DNA of 64,000 bases from Paludibacteraceae bacterium (GTDB taxonomy: Bacteria; Bacteroidota; Bacteroidia; Bacteroidales; Paludibacteraceae). Positions 53,401 to 61,599 of the stretch are shown here, in pieces (the stretch's first letter is position 1; each line of letters begins with the position of its first letter). A program made the translations under genes and the position numbers. Under the pieces are notes generated by a model. The model was not told the DNA's origin, did no database searches, and was given only the letters and a program-made list of their open reading frames with translations. Where the stretch lies: positions 1 to 64,000 of the forward strand of contig JAKSKV010000013.1 of assembly GCA_024401555.1 (NCBI GenBank), written 5' to 3'.

Positions 53401-55015
53401 GACTCTCTTTGACAAATATTTCAAAGGTGGCGTCATAGCCGCAAGAGAACTCATCCTTTGCGGTGACGGTATATTTCTTATAACCATCCACCTTCACACG
53501 AATCGCAGGTGTTGTGGCTCCGTTGCTCCATTCATAGGTGCTTCCTGATGCCGCACCAATGGCACGCAAATCCACGGAATCGCCGAAACAGACCTCCGAC
53601 TTGGAATCGATGGAGAGCGTAGGGAAATAACGGACATTGATCGGTTTAGAGAAATTCTGCGTACAGCCGTTAGCCGTATGGATAGACATCGTGACATCGT
53701 GTTTGCCATAGGTCATAAACCTCGCCTTAGGATCTTCTCCCGGATTGAGGATCTCTTCGTTCTCCTCACCAAAATCCCAACTCACCTTATCCACCCTATC
53801 TCCTACTATATCACACTTCACATCCTTGAAGGTAACCATTCCGCCACAATCATTTTCATAATCGAAATCCAAGGTGGCGCCCATCTTCTTGAGTTGCGTT
53901 TCCAAATTAATCTTCGCGCAACCCTTCCTCATTTCATCGGTCATCGTACAGATGATCTTGACATTTGGATCCTTTTCCTCATTAGGCACAATGGCAACGG
54001 AAGGATCTTCGGGATCCACCTCGACTGGTTTATCATCAGAACGCTTCCACTCGTAAGAGAATCCCTTAGGAGCCATGATACGGGCATCTTCGCCAATGCA
54101 ATCCTTTACCTTCAACTCCAATTTTTTGGTCTCTGCCCAAAAATAGGCATAGGCCTTATGGTTTCCAGGACCCAATTCTCCAACAGGTTCTCCATTCACC
54201 AAATTCACCTTCAAGCAATCATGGACATCCAACTGGATCACCACCTCACACCCTAACAAATTCGGATCAGAGAGGTCAAAATTACCATAGGTCCAAGGAC
54301 AATAGGCATACTCCGTCACCTTATTTCCCGCCACGGAACGGGCGCAATTTCCGGGCAAATCCTTCACCAAAAGAAGGTTGTCTGCATTATCACCCTCCGC
54401 ATTAACCACAATCTCACCACAAGGAAGAATACGCTTCTCTTTTCCATCCGCATCATAGACCTTCACCGACATACTAAAAGTTGGCAACTGGCTTCCGCAA
54501 GTATGGACAGAGGTCTGCGTGGTGGTCTGCTTCAACAAATCCGGGCAGTGAAGAACCGCCGCATAGCGATAGGTAAGCAACGATGTATTTTCAGTGATTT
54601 TAAAACGATACTCCAACCGTTCGGCCATAGCGGCATCCTTGCGTTGCCCCACACCTCCCGAATGTTTCTCAGCGTTTGAATTGGCTTGTGTTCCACAATC
54701 TCCGATACGGACAGGCATTATACCATCTGGATTGGTCTTAAAATCCCAACAGCTGACAGTCGGATCATTGCTATCCACGCTACCATTGACCAACCTGATC
54801 TGGTTCGTCGTGTTCACAACATTCCAATCGTCGTAATGATAGGTGGTATCGCTACCGTTCACCTCTGCGTAGATACCGCCTAACGACAGTTTCCAATTCT
54901 CGAAGTTACCATTTTCAAAACTGAGGTTTGGCGTATCGATATTCGTCTCTTGAGCATAAATATGCATAGGAATACCCAATGACATCAATGCCAACAAATT
55001 GTGTTTCACGCTCAT
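50423..55015 (-). CDS. Giant T9SS cargo protein with PKD/Ig-like repeats and gliding-motility C-terminal (CHU_C) domain
   Basis: 1530 residues from ATG 55015 (ATG 55045 is an alternative), with a signal peptide ending about IYAQ. Order: a unique N-terminal domain of about 330 residues (jelly-roll-like, LSFENGNFENWKLSLGG), a SYEWKR... Ig-like segment, a PKD-like domain (VSWDFGEENEEI), twelve tandem Ig-like repeats of about 75 residues, each with a conserved VCxGD-type cysteine start and a YxWSNG core, a second PKD-like domain (WYWETGDNS), then the type B T9SS sorting domain (APEGFTPNGDDKNDTFKF, YNRLGEIVFEG, WDG, PQGVYGWYC). It is probably a long surface stalk or adhesin. Confidence 0.92.
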   Translation of the reverse strand: MSVKHNLLALMSLGIPMHIYAQETNIDTPNLSFENGNFENWKLSLGGIYAEVNGSDTTYHYDDWNVVNTTNQIRLVNGSVDSNDPTVSCWDFKTNPDGIMPVRIGDCGTQANSNAEKHSGGVGQRKDAAMAERLEYRFKITENTSLLTYRYAAVLHCPDLLKQTTTQTSVHTCGSQLPTFSMSVKVYDADGKEKRILPCGEIVVNAEGDNADNLLLVKDLPGNCARSVAGNKVTEYAYCPWTYGNFDLSDPNLLGCEVVIQLDVHDCLKVNLVNGEPVGELGPGNHKAYAYFWAETKKLELKVKDCIGEDARIMAPKGFSYEWKRSDDKPVEVDPEDPSVAIVPNEEKDPNVKIICTMTDEMRKGCAKINLETQLKKMGATLDFDYENDCGGMVTFKDVKCDIVGDRVDKVSWDFGEENEEILNPGEDPKARFMTYGKHDVTMSIHTANGCTQNFSKPINVRYFPTLSIDSKSEVCFGDSVDLRAIGAASGSTYEWSNGATTPAIRVKVDGYKKYTVTAKDEFSCGYDATFEIFVKESPSVAILGDEEVCLNDTATLLASVYSKPDEVATYAWSVGAMTPQVKVSPLKDETEYRVTVTNKEGCSTTVSKVIKVNQLPEVSVSGDVVICKGEASNLVADAKSYNGEVTYIWGDVFDGKERTVYPDETTVYSVHCVDAKKCKSRPQEIKVKVTPLPDIKITGDSVICEGASTKLTVTGVGTNVTWYDGTEGQTTITRVPTQDTVYWVKGISNNCESRAEYSVKLLDVPNVWIEGKDVICQGDTTELVARGADSYVWSSSEQSERIKVNPYTESEYSVIGTSKNGGCTGTGSIIVRVNEPPVIELSGDKEVCDGAEAKIMASGASQYYWSNNAFGPKVSVRVTEDDTLTVRCVDDNQCEAYATWTIKKKDLPVLTYEGDTAVCSGHILTITASGAHTYEWQDGSGTSVFSKVLENDMELKVKGYVNGCSSSLIIPVSVLPVPALWVSGSGVTGVCAGDSASLIGHGADSYRWSNGLTSDTIAIYPNNSTNYTLYGYSAKGCEVMVEVPVKVNPNPMVFTKGDNKACRESIISIEAADANGETASFSWSNGILGSTITPQIIQDQVFTVTAENQYGCKSTATHEVFLTEPPVLSFEGNTQVCYGEKTTLKGNGALNYTWTDGVKEYNGSSIEIKPENNTLIRMTGSNVANCPATIDIDIVVLSLPTISISGDTAVCKGDAFNLYASGAKTYKWNTNDETDHISYTMGSTTEFKVTGTNEQGCVSSASKIVSVRPAPLINIEKGHQTGCPGLPDTIHLTAKGAELYKWSSEPYSASVEMNGYTSDLAATIEGPTLVTVEGKDAFGCTGYAKIEVDLIPRHEIEFSVSPDFIEEGSSNVRFSGVFPKNAKWYWETGDNSRDLTGVNTSHFYQPNDADSFLVKVRAVDQYGCEYTGRAPIYTWIDFWAPEGFTPNGDDKNDTFKFYGGDYMDSFKYIIYNRLGEIVFEGQAITDEWDGILDGAPCPQGVYGWYCEYESHYMGIEKKGERKGFISLIR
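50963..53618 (-). repeat. Twelve tandem Ig-like protein repeats
   Basis: Within the giant T9SS cargo gene, twelve units of about 220 bp encode the pattern C-x-G-(D/E)-x3-L ... Y-x-W-S-x-G ... V-x-(V/G)-x-(N/D)-x-x-G-C. The units are diverged at the DNA level, so this is a protein repeat rather than a recent DNA duplication. Boundaries are approximate. Confidence 0.75.
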
Positions 55016-55309
55016 CTTATGGATGAACTTCAGATTTAAGCACATAATTCTATAATTTACATTCAAAAAGAGGACGAGGTTGAGGTACTAACAATGGTCG
55101 TGCATAATGGTACTAAAACTACTATCGAAAACTTCTTCACCCCCTAACCATAGAAAACCGAACTTCAACTATCATCATCTTCCATTTCCTCCACAAAGAT
55201 GAAGATAAAATTCTTAACAACGTCGATTTATTGAGATTTTTTCATTCCTTTTCAACCAACAGACATATTCTTTCAATCAAATTCCAGATGCGACAAGAGT
55301 CCGTCCGCC

Positions 55310-56305
55310 TCACCGATTCCGGATGATGATCCACAAGACAACAGGGGCACCGATCAAGGCGGTCAACGCATTCATTGGCAGCACATAACCATTGTTCGGC
55401 AACTGGGAAAGCACATCACAGAGAAGCATCAACGAAGCCCCGCACATCATACAGGCAGGCGCCAGAAGGTGGTGCGAGGAACTTTTCAGCAGGCCTCTCA
55501 CCAAATGAGGCACCGCTATGCCCACAAAGCCAATCGGTCCCGTGAAAGCGGTGGTCGCACCCGTCAAAACAGTGGCAGAAAGAATGGTCAAGAAACGAAC
55601 CATCTTCACCTTCACACCTACCGTCCAAGCATAATCATCACCTAAAAGCATCGCATCCAACGGTTTGCACAACATAGGCGTCATCAACCAACCAAACGCC
55701 ACCAAAGGTATCATCACCCACAATTTATCCCACGTCACGCCAGAAAGCGATCCCAATGTCCAATTGACGAAGAGCTTAACGGAATCAGGATCACTGATAT
55801 GCTGCAACAAGGAGACAATGGCTGTCGCCACACTTCCCAACATCACTCCCGCAATCAACAGCGATACGGAATTGGGCAGACGAAAGGAGACCAATAAGAC
55901 TATCAAGAAGAGAGACGCTGCACCCACCATAGCGGAGAGGGCCATTCCCCAAGAAGAGACAAACACGGAGGAGATGCCCAACAACGAAAAGACGAACAGG
56001 TATAGCGAGACGCCCAATGTGGCTCCCGAACTAATTCCTAACACATAAGGTCCGACCAACGGATTGCGGAAGAGGGTTTGCATCCACAATCCTGATAACG
56101 ACAAGGCGCTTCCCACACAGATCGCTGTCAGCGCTTTGGGCAAACGAATATCAAAGATGATGGTATGGTAAAGCGAATCATTTCCTTCCGTCATAGCCTC
56201 CACAATTGAGGCCAACGGTATCGACACGCTGCCCGTCACGACATCCACCACAAACAAAAGCAGCAGCATCGCCACACCCGCTATCCAAATCACCAACTGT
56301 CTCAT
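55310..56305 (-). CDS. FecCD/BtuC-family ABC transporter permease
   Basis: About 331 residues from ATG 56305, which overlaps the stop of the binding-protein gene in an ATGA junction. The frame also runs up to 56338. It has about ten membrane segments with the family blocks FDIRLPKALTAICVGSALSLSG, WMQTLFRNPLVGPYVLGISSG, GPIGFVGIAVPHLVRGL and a final NALTALIGAPVVLWII. It forms the dimeric channel for import of a ferric chelate, heme or cobalamin-like compound. No ATPase gene follows: the next gene downstream is the T9SS cargo. Confidence 0.93.
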   Translation of the reverse strand: MRQLVIWIAGVAMLLLLFVVDVVTGSVSIPLASIVEAMTEGNDSLYHTIIFDIRLPKALTAICVGSALSLSGLWMQTLFRNPLVGPYVLGISSGATLGVSLYLFVFSLLGISSVFVSSWGMALSAMVGAASLFLIVLLVSFRLPNSVSLLIAGVMLGSVATAIVSLLQHISDPDSVKLFVNWTLGSLSGVTWDKLWVMIPLVAFGWLMTPMLCKPLDAMLLGDDYAWTVGVKVKMVRFLTILSATVLTGATTAFTGPIGFVGIAVPHLVRGLLKSSSHHLLAPACMMCGASLMLLCDVLSQLPNNGYVLPMNALTALIGAPVVLWIIIRNR

Positions 56306-57447
56306 CTCTTCTCTATTTTTTCTGTCATCGGCACACAACGACCTATATATTTAGTCTCATGCGTTGGCAGAATTTCCGGATGGAAAATGGATATCAAATC
56401 CGCTAACAACAGATCCGGATGGGCCACTGCGGACTCATAAAAATCCGAAACACTATACCCTTCTCCCAGAAGAGAACGTTTGTTGAAATGGTAAACATTC
56501 CCCTGTTTAAACGATTTCATATCCCGCAATCGGCTATCAATATCCTTCAAATCATACAAATGACAATTCATCCAAAAATCAGCATCCGCATAATGGGCCA
56601 ACAACCACTCGGTCCCGCAGGTAAAGGTCGGCATATCCATCTCCTTCAGCAGGTAGTCTCCACCGGCCGCCTGATACATATCAGCCATATAACCTTGACC
56701 AGCTGTCATATACCAAGTATCTCCGAAACATCCTGCCGCAAAGACCGTGGGACGATAACGAACCGTATCGGTCAACCCCGTCAAAGCCTCATAGCGTTGT
56801 TCTATCCCCACGAATATGGAATCCGCCAAATCCTTTTTATCCAACAAAAGTCCCAGAAATTTAATCCACTCCGCACGTCCCAAAGCAGAAGATTCTTTCC
56901 ATTCAAAATTATGGACGACCGGACAAACGTTAGTTTGTGGATCATCCCTCAAATCAGACAACAGAAGGATATCGGGCTTCGACAAAAGCAACTGCTCCAC
57001 ATTTATATCGTAGGAACTACCCAAAGAGAGGATCGCTCCCGATTCAATACGCTGACGAATCGTATCAGAATAGACAAACTTGGCGTCACACGTGGCCACC
57101 AAGCCATCCAAGCCGCCTAAAAGCCGCAAGAATTCGAAAACTGAACCTGAATTGGTCGCCACGCGACCGACAGGAATATGGATCCTGGTCGTCCATTCAG
57201 GCACTCGACAAGTGTCATTTCTGGTCAGGGCATATAGATGACAGCCATCTTCCTTTCCGTTGGGGAAGAGGGATACAATATAGCCGAAATCGGTCTCCGA
57301 GGCGGAAAAATGGGTTGCGTAACGCAAATCCAAACCACGCGAATCCAACTTCTCTTCATTCACGGGCTTACGACAACCCAATACCAATAACGATACGAGC
57401 GTTATACTTATCAGCAAAAATGCCGACTGAACTCTACTTCTAACCAT
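56302..57447 (-). CDS. ABC transporter substrate-binding lipoprotein (BtuF/FepB-like)
   Basis: 381 residues. The lipoprotein signal ends VLGC with C25. The mature part is a class III periplasmic-binding fold: RIHIPVGRVATNSGSVFEFL, LSLGSSYDINVEQLLLSKPDILLLS, a helical linker, then VFAAGCFGDTWYMTAGQGYM and NVYHFNKRSLLGEG. It captures an iron-siderophore, heme or corrinoid and delivers it to the permease whose gene overlaps its stop. The start codon lies directly below a -7 box, so the mRNA may be nearly leaderless. Ligand not identified. Confidence 0.9.
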   Translation of the reverse strand: MVRSRVQSAFLLISITLVSLLVLGCRKPVNEEKLDSRGLDLRYATHFSASETDFGYIVSLFPNGKEDGCHLYALTRNDTCRVPEWTTRIHIPVGRVATNSGSVFEFLRLLGGLDGLVATCDAKFVYSDTIRQRIESGAILSLGSSYDINVEQLLLSKPDILLLSDLRDDPQTNVCPVVHNFEWKESSALGRAEWIKFLGLLLDKKDLADSIFVGIEQRYEALTGLTDTVRYRPTVFAAGCFGDTWYMTAGQGYMADMYQAAGGDYLLKEMDMPTFTCGTEWLLAHYADADFWMNCHLYDLKDIDSRLRDMKSFKQGNVYHFNKRSLLGEGYSVSDFYESAVAHPDLLLADLISIFHPEILPTHETKYIGRCVPMTEKIEKR

Positions 57448-57451
57448 ATCA

Positions 57452-57482
57452 CAAAATTAAAAAAAATTGCGTTTGTTGCAGA
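57452..57482 (-). promoter_or_regulatory. Promoter of the ABC importer genes
   Basis: Read on the minus strand: TCTG (57482-57479), 19-bp spacer, TAATTTTG (57459-57452). The predicted start is at or within a few bases of ATG 57447. It overlaps the divergent promoter of the TetR gene. Confidence 0.5.
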
Positions 57483-57506
57483 ATTTATTAAAATGATATA
57501 ATTTTG
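57472..57506 (+). promoter_or_regulatory. Promoter of the TetR-family gene
   Basis: TTTG (57472-57475) or GTTG (57475-57478), then TAATTTTG (57499-57506), spacer 20-23 bp. It predicts a start near 57512 and supports ATG 57537 rather than an upstream TTG start within the box. Confidence 0.5.
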
Positions 57507-57536
57507 CATAAAGAAAATAATCGATTGTATAATAGG

Positions 57537-58133
57537 ATGGGAACAATTAAAACTAGAAGCATATTGATTGACGTCGCCCGCAGACTCTTCGCCGCCAAAG
57601 GCGTGGAGAATACGACGATGAACGATATCGCTGTGGCCGCCCAAAAGGGACGCAGAACCCTATACACCTATTTCAAATCGAAAGACGAGGTCTATTCCGC
57701 CGTAATCGAAACTGAATTGTTCCAATTGGCCCACAAACTCCAAGAGGAGTTACAAAAGAGCCAAAACCCAGCGGAAAAACTCATCAACTATATCTATGTC
57801 CGTATGGATTATATCCAAGAGGTGGTGCAACGAAACGGCAACCTTAACGCCAGTTTTTTCAGCAACATCCACTTGGTGGAGAAGGTCAGACACAAATTGG
57901 ACCTTCAAGAGCGTAAAATGTTAGAGAAGATCCTCATTGAGGGCAATGCGCGGAATATGTTCAACGTGAAGAACACCAAGTTTGCCGCAGCCATCCTACA
58001 ATGTTCGCTCAAAGGCTGGGAAGTTCCTTTTATCCGTGGCGAACTCAGCCAACTCTCATCACCTGAAAACAAAAAGGCATTCTCCGATTTCTTGCTATGC
58101 GGATTGACAGAGATTAATCTGATGGCTGAATAG
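57537..58133 (+). CDS. TetR-family transcriptional regulator
   Basis: 198 residues from ATG 57537. The N-terminal helix-turn-helix is typical: ILIDVARRLFAAKGVENTT, MNDIAVAAQKGRRTLYTYF, KSKDEVYSAVIETEL (about residues 8-60). The C-terminal ligand/dimer domain is helical and unassigned. It is divergent from the ABC importer genes, and its promoter overlaps theirs, so it may regulate them as well as itself. It converges with the ATP-grasp-like gene, with a gap of 5 bp. Confidence 0.9.
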   Translation: MGTIKTRSILIDVARRLFAAKGVENTTMNDIAVAAQKGRRTLYTYFKSKDEVYSAVIETELFQLAHKLQEELQKSQNPAEKLINYIYVRMDYIQEVVQRNGNLNASFFSNIHLVEKVRHKLDLQERKMLEKILIEGNARNMFNVKNTKFAAAILQCSLKGWEVPFIRGELSQLSSPENKKAFSDFLLCGLTEINLMAE

Positions 58134-58138
58134 GACGT

Positions 58139-59317
58139 CTATCTATCCTTGCCAATCATCGCCCCCGCCGCATAACTGCTTGCGTCATCCACATAAGTCA
58201 ATGGCAAGAATCCAGAAACCACCCTTCCCTGCTCGATTACCAATGGATGGTTACAAGACAATTCATCAAACATTCGTTTCAACTCCTCAGAGGAACGATT
58301 CGCATAGATCATATATTCACCGACAGAATCGGGATGGATATAACGATCGGTAATGATGCGGGCGCATACCCCCATATTCATCCTTAGATTTACCTCCACA
58401 CAGGGATAGAGCCACGAACCGTCCTCTCGCTCCGCCGCCAACATATCCACACCGAAATAGCCTTGATAATAGGGTTGGATCCTATGGGTGAAATATTGTT
58501 CCAGGAATTGATGCACTTTCGTAAGGGATGATTTCTCCACATACGTTTCCAAATAGGCCGCTATCCTATCATTCGACCACAACAGATTACTGCGGTAAGT
58601 TCCCATTTCGTCGGCGGAGAAGAGCGAATAGCCAACAAAACGGACACCCGATTCGTCGGAGAGGAACTCCATGGCGAAATCCACCATCTTACGATGCGCC
58701 ACCTCACAGATCAAACTACCCTGACGTTTCAATATATTGGTACACCAGGCCTCCGTGTTGGCATCCCACACTCCATTGCACCAACGAAGTCCCTTTCCGC
58801 TGCACGACCACGGAGATTTCAAGACTACCCGTGAATGCCGCTCCACAAAATCACGAATCCTACTTATATCAACTCCCTCAATAGGCAATTCACACGTCGT
58901 AGAGATAAGTCCCTGTTGGCGAAGGGCCTCTGCCGTCTCTATGGCGAAACGGCGATGGGAAAGCATACGCAGCTTCTCAACATCCACCGCCATCTTACAG
59001 GGGGCATATTTGTTCCACTCCCGCAACAACGATCCGTTCCAACCCCAGGGTTTCAAACGGTCCGTCATAGTGAGATGATTCTTACGTTCATCAAAAAGAG
59101 ACCATTCAGGGAAGATGCCCAATTGCGCAAAAATATCGGCGTGCCAATCATCGGGCACCTGCTTACGAGTCAAGACTGCCTCTCCTGGATTCGCGAACCA
59201 TATCGGAAGCGTGGACAAATCAGTCGCCAAAGCGATTGCTGAACGAGGTGGATTGTATCCCTCTCCACCCTGTCCCAAGGCCAAATCATTTTCAGGATTG
59301 AAATAGTGGTAGACCAT
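58139..59317 (-). CDS. ATP-grasp-like protein of unknown function
   Basis: 392 residues, no signal peptide. The N-terminus YHYFNPENDLALGQGGEGY is highly distinctive. A central SRVVLKSPWSCSGKGLRW block looks like the Lys/Gly-rich nucleotide loop of ATP-grasp enzymes, and PCVEVNLRMNMGVCARI near residue 320 looks like their metal-binding E-x-N motif. So an ATP-dependent ligase is likely, but the substrate is unknown. It is the last gene of a tight three-gene row with gldF and a phosphopantetheinyl transferase (6-bp gap). Confidence 0.65.
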   Translation of the reverse strand: MVYHYFNPENDLALGQGGEGYNPPRSAIALATDLSTLPIWFANPGEAVLTRKQVPDDWHADIFAQLGIFPEWSLFDERKNHLTMTDRLKPWGWNGSLLREWNKYAPCKMAVDVEKLRMLSHRRFAIETAEALRQQGLISTTCELPIEGVDISRIRDFVERHSRVVLKSPWSCSGKGLRWCNGVWDANTEAWCTNILKRQGSLICEVAHRKMVDFAMEFLSDESGVRFVGYSLFSADEMGTYRSNLLWSNDRIAAYLETYVEKSSLTKVHQFLEQYFTHRIQPYYQGYFGVDMLAAEREDGSWLYPCVEVNLRMNMGVCARIITDRYIHPDSVGEYMIYANRSSEELKRMFDELSCNHPLVIEQGRVVSGFLPLTYVDDASSYAAGAMIGKDR

Positions 59318-59323
59318 AGGTTT

Positions 59324-59935
59324 TCAGTTATAAACCAATACGAAGTCTTCCTCCACCCGAAATGCGAGTCTGACACTTCCTATATTCGTATCGAACGTCA
59401 TCGTCCGTAAGGAAAAATCGATTCCCGTCAAGAACAGTTGCTCCCAATATTCGGGACGAAGCCCCGGAATCAACTTGTAAAGAGCTTCCTTGGCCGACCA
59501 ACAAAGCAAAAGTTGCGTTTTATCCATCTCATCAATCAGGGAGAGTTCCCGCTCACACAAGAACTTGCTCTTCACCCGAAGGATCCGATCGGACATCTGT
59601 TCGATATCCACCCCCACCTCACGATGGTGGCTCACATAGAGCGCCGCATAATTTTTTGTATGGGAGATGGAGATACGCACATCAGGCTCATCCGGCAAGA
59701 AGGGTTTACCTGACTGGTCATGGTCGATTCTCGCCTCATGCCCCAATGCGATACGGAGCAACATACGGACCGACAGGTACTCTTGCACCCTCTTGGGTGA
59801 TTTGTAAGAGGAGACATCCGCAGCATAAACCTCCCTTAAAGAGGTGAAACGCGACAATAACTCATCGGCAGACTCCTCCATTTTCCAGAGAAGCAAGCGA
59901 TCGCCATTCGCCAATGTCTCGTCCTTATAAAGCAT
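59324..59935 (-). CDS. 4'-phosphopantetheinyl transferase, Sfp type
   Basis: 203 residues. The two core motifs are present: VGVDIEQMSDR (Mg ligands Asp and Glu) and LLCWSAKEALYKLIPG (W-S-A-K-E-A-x-x-K). Upstream it has the KPFLPDEPDVRISISHTKNY substrate-side block. It transfers the phosphopantetheine arm from CoA to a carrier-protein serine. Possible clients include the ACP at 16675-16908 in the polysaccharide locus. It is 10 bp downstream of gldF and 6 bp upstream of the ATP-grasp-like gene. Confidence 0.9.
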   Translation of the reverse strand: MLYKDETLANGDRLLLWKMEESADELLSRFTSLREVYAADVSSYKSPKRVQEYLSVRMLLRIALGHEARIDHDQSGKPFLPDEPDVRISISHTKNYAALYVSHHREVGVDIEQMSDRILRVKSKFLCERELSLIDEMDKTQLLLCWSAKEALYKLIPGLRPEYWEQLFLTGIDFSLRTMTFDTNIGSVRLAFRVEEDFVLVYN

Positions 59936-59945
59936 CGTCCAACGA

Positions 59946-60674
59946 TTAAGACTTCTTATCCACCATTTGTTTGGTGAAGAACAGGAAGATAACTATCAAA
60001 ATAATATAGTAGATGACATCTCGGCTATCGATCACACCACGACTCATGGAGTCGTAGTGGGCACTGATACCCAAGGATGCGATAAAACTCTCCGTCGAAC
60101 CATTGCTTGCCATTCCCGAAATGATATCGAAGCCGATATAAGAGAAGAAGCAGAGCACCGCCGCCACGATAAAAGAGATGATTTGGTTATCGGTCAAAGA
60201 AGAGGCGAAAAGCCCAATGGCGGTATAAACGGTCGCCAAGAAGAACAATCCAATGTAAGATCCCCAGGTTCCACCCATGTCGATGTTGCCGATCGGATCA
60301 CCCAACATCCATACGGAAAAGAAAAAGAGCAGTGTCGGCAAGAGGGAGAAGAGCACCAAAGCGACACCCGCAAGATACTTCGACAGGACGATGCTCGTAC
60401 TGGAGATAGGTCTGGTCTTCAACAACTCGATGGTACCCGTTCGACGCTCCTCCGCAAAAAGGCGCATGGTTACGGCAGGTACCAAAAAGAGGTAAAGCCA
60501 AGGCGCAAAATTGAAAAGGCCATCCATATTGGCGTAACCATTGTCCAATATATTGTATTCTCCGGGGAAAACCCACAAGAAAAGACCTGTCAAACAGAGG
60601 AATACTCCGATTACGATATACCCCATCGGAGAGGCGAAGAAGTTGCAAAACTCTTTTTTGAATAATGAAAACAT
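59946..60674 (-). CDS. gldF: Gliding-motility-associated ABC transporter permease GldF
   Basis: 242 residues with six membrane segments. Family blocks: FKKEFCNFFASPMGYIVI at the N-terminus, GLFLWVFPGEYNILDNGYAN, VPAVTMRLFAEERRTGTIEL and LLKTRPISSTSIVLSKYLAG. GldF is the permease of the GldAFG transporter known from gliding Bacteroidota. Related non-gliding species keep it too. The usual partner gldG does not follow: the next gene is a phosphopantetheinyl transferase. Confidence 0.88.
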   Translation of the reverse strand: MFSLFKKEFCNFFASPMGYIVIGVFLCLTGLFLWVFPGEYNILDNGYANMDGLFNFAPWLYLFLVPAVTMRLFAEERRTGTIELLKTRPISSTSIVLSKYLAGVALVLFSLLPTLLFFFSVWMLGDPIGNIDMGGTWGSYIGLFFLATVYTAIGLFASSLTDNQIISFIVAAVLCFFSYIGFDIISGMASNGSTESFIASLGISAHYDSMSRGVIDSRDVIYYIILIVIFLFFTKQMVDKKS

Positions 60675-60755
60675 CCTTATTTCTGCTTTAATTACATTAA
60701 ATCCACTTAATAATGCCGCAAAGCGAAATTATTTCATCGCAAAAATACGAAAATG

Positions 60756-60786
60756 TTTCATAATTCGGAAATAATCACTAAATTCG
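60756..60786 (+). promoter_or_regulatory. Probable promoter of rpsP
   Basis: TTTC (60756-60759), 19-bp spacer, TAAATTCG (60779-60786): each element is one base off the TTTG / TAnnTTTG consensus, at ideal spacing, with 47 bp to the ATG. Confidence 0.45.
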
Positions 60787-60833
60787 CGGTGCTTTTAAAG
60801 CAAATAGAAGTTTAACAAATTAATTAAAATCAA

Positions 60834-61394
60834 ATGGCAACCAAAATTAGATTGCAAAGACACGGCCGCAAGGGGTACGCGTTTTACCACATCGTCGTAG
60901 CAGATAGCAGGGCTCCACGTGATGGAAAGTACATTGACAGGATTGGTACTTACAATCCTAACACAAATCCCGCTACAGTAAATGTTGACTTCGAGAAAGC
61001 ATTGGACTGGGTTTTGAAGGGTGCTCAACCAACTGACACTACAAGAAACATCTTGAGCGAGCAAGGCGTATACTTGAAGAAGCACTTGATGGGTGGTGTA
61101 AAGAAGGGTGCATTCTCAGAGGCTGAGGCAGATAAGAAGTTCCAAAGCTGGTTGGATGCAAAGAACAAGAAGAACGAGGCTATCTCCGCTAAGGAGAAGA
61201 CTGAGAAGGTAGCAAACGCTAAGAAGCGTCTTGAGGAAGAGCAAGCTATCAACAAGACTAAGTCTGAGGCTCTTGCAAAGAAGAGAGCAGAGGCTGCTGC
61301 TGCTCTTGAGGCTGCTGCTAAGGAAGCTGCCGCTGAAGCTGAGGCTGCAATCGCTGAGGCAGAGGCTCCTGCTGCTGAGAACGCTGCAGAGTAA
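60834..61394 (+). CDS. rpsP: 30S ribosomal protein S16 with long C-terminal extension
   Basis: 186 residues. The S16 core is at residues 1-85 ([35 protein letters not shown]). The last 90-100 residues are a Lys/Ala/Glu-rich, probably helical tail ([20 protein letters not shown]). E. coli S16 is only about 82 residues, and the extension is a Bacteroidota trait. It has strong codon bias, with its own terminator downstream. It starts with a weak ribosome site, as is normal in this phylum. Confidence 0.96.
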   Translation: MATKIRLQRHGRKGYAFYHIVVADSRAPRDGKYIDRIGTYNPNTNPATVNVDFEKALDWVLKGAQPTDTTRNILSEQGVYLKKHLMGGVKKGAFSEAEADKKFQSWLDAKNKKNEAISAKEKTEKVANAKKRLEEEQAINKTKSEALAKKRAEAAAALEAAAKEAAAEAEAAIAEAEAPAAENAAE

Positions 61395-61413
61395 TAGTTT
61401 CTCAATCAAAGAC

Positions 61414-61446
61414 AAAAGGCATTCGAGGATTCGGATGCCTTTTTTT
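61414..61446 (+). terminator. Intrinsic terminator of rpsP
   Basis: Stem AAGGCAT / ATGCCTT (12-nt loop with further partial pairing), preceded by an A-run and followed by seven T. It starts 20 bp after the rpsP stop. Confidence 0.88.
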
Positions 61447-61599
61447 GTGCTATATTCAAGTTAGCATATTCCCCCCAATTCCATTAGAAAAAAAACACTC
61501 TCATCCGTTGTTTATTCGAAAAAGAATCGTTAAAATTGCATAAAGGGATTGGGCAAAGGCCTTCCCCATGACGAAGACTCTATTATTAACTTTAGATTT

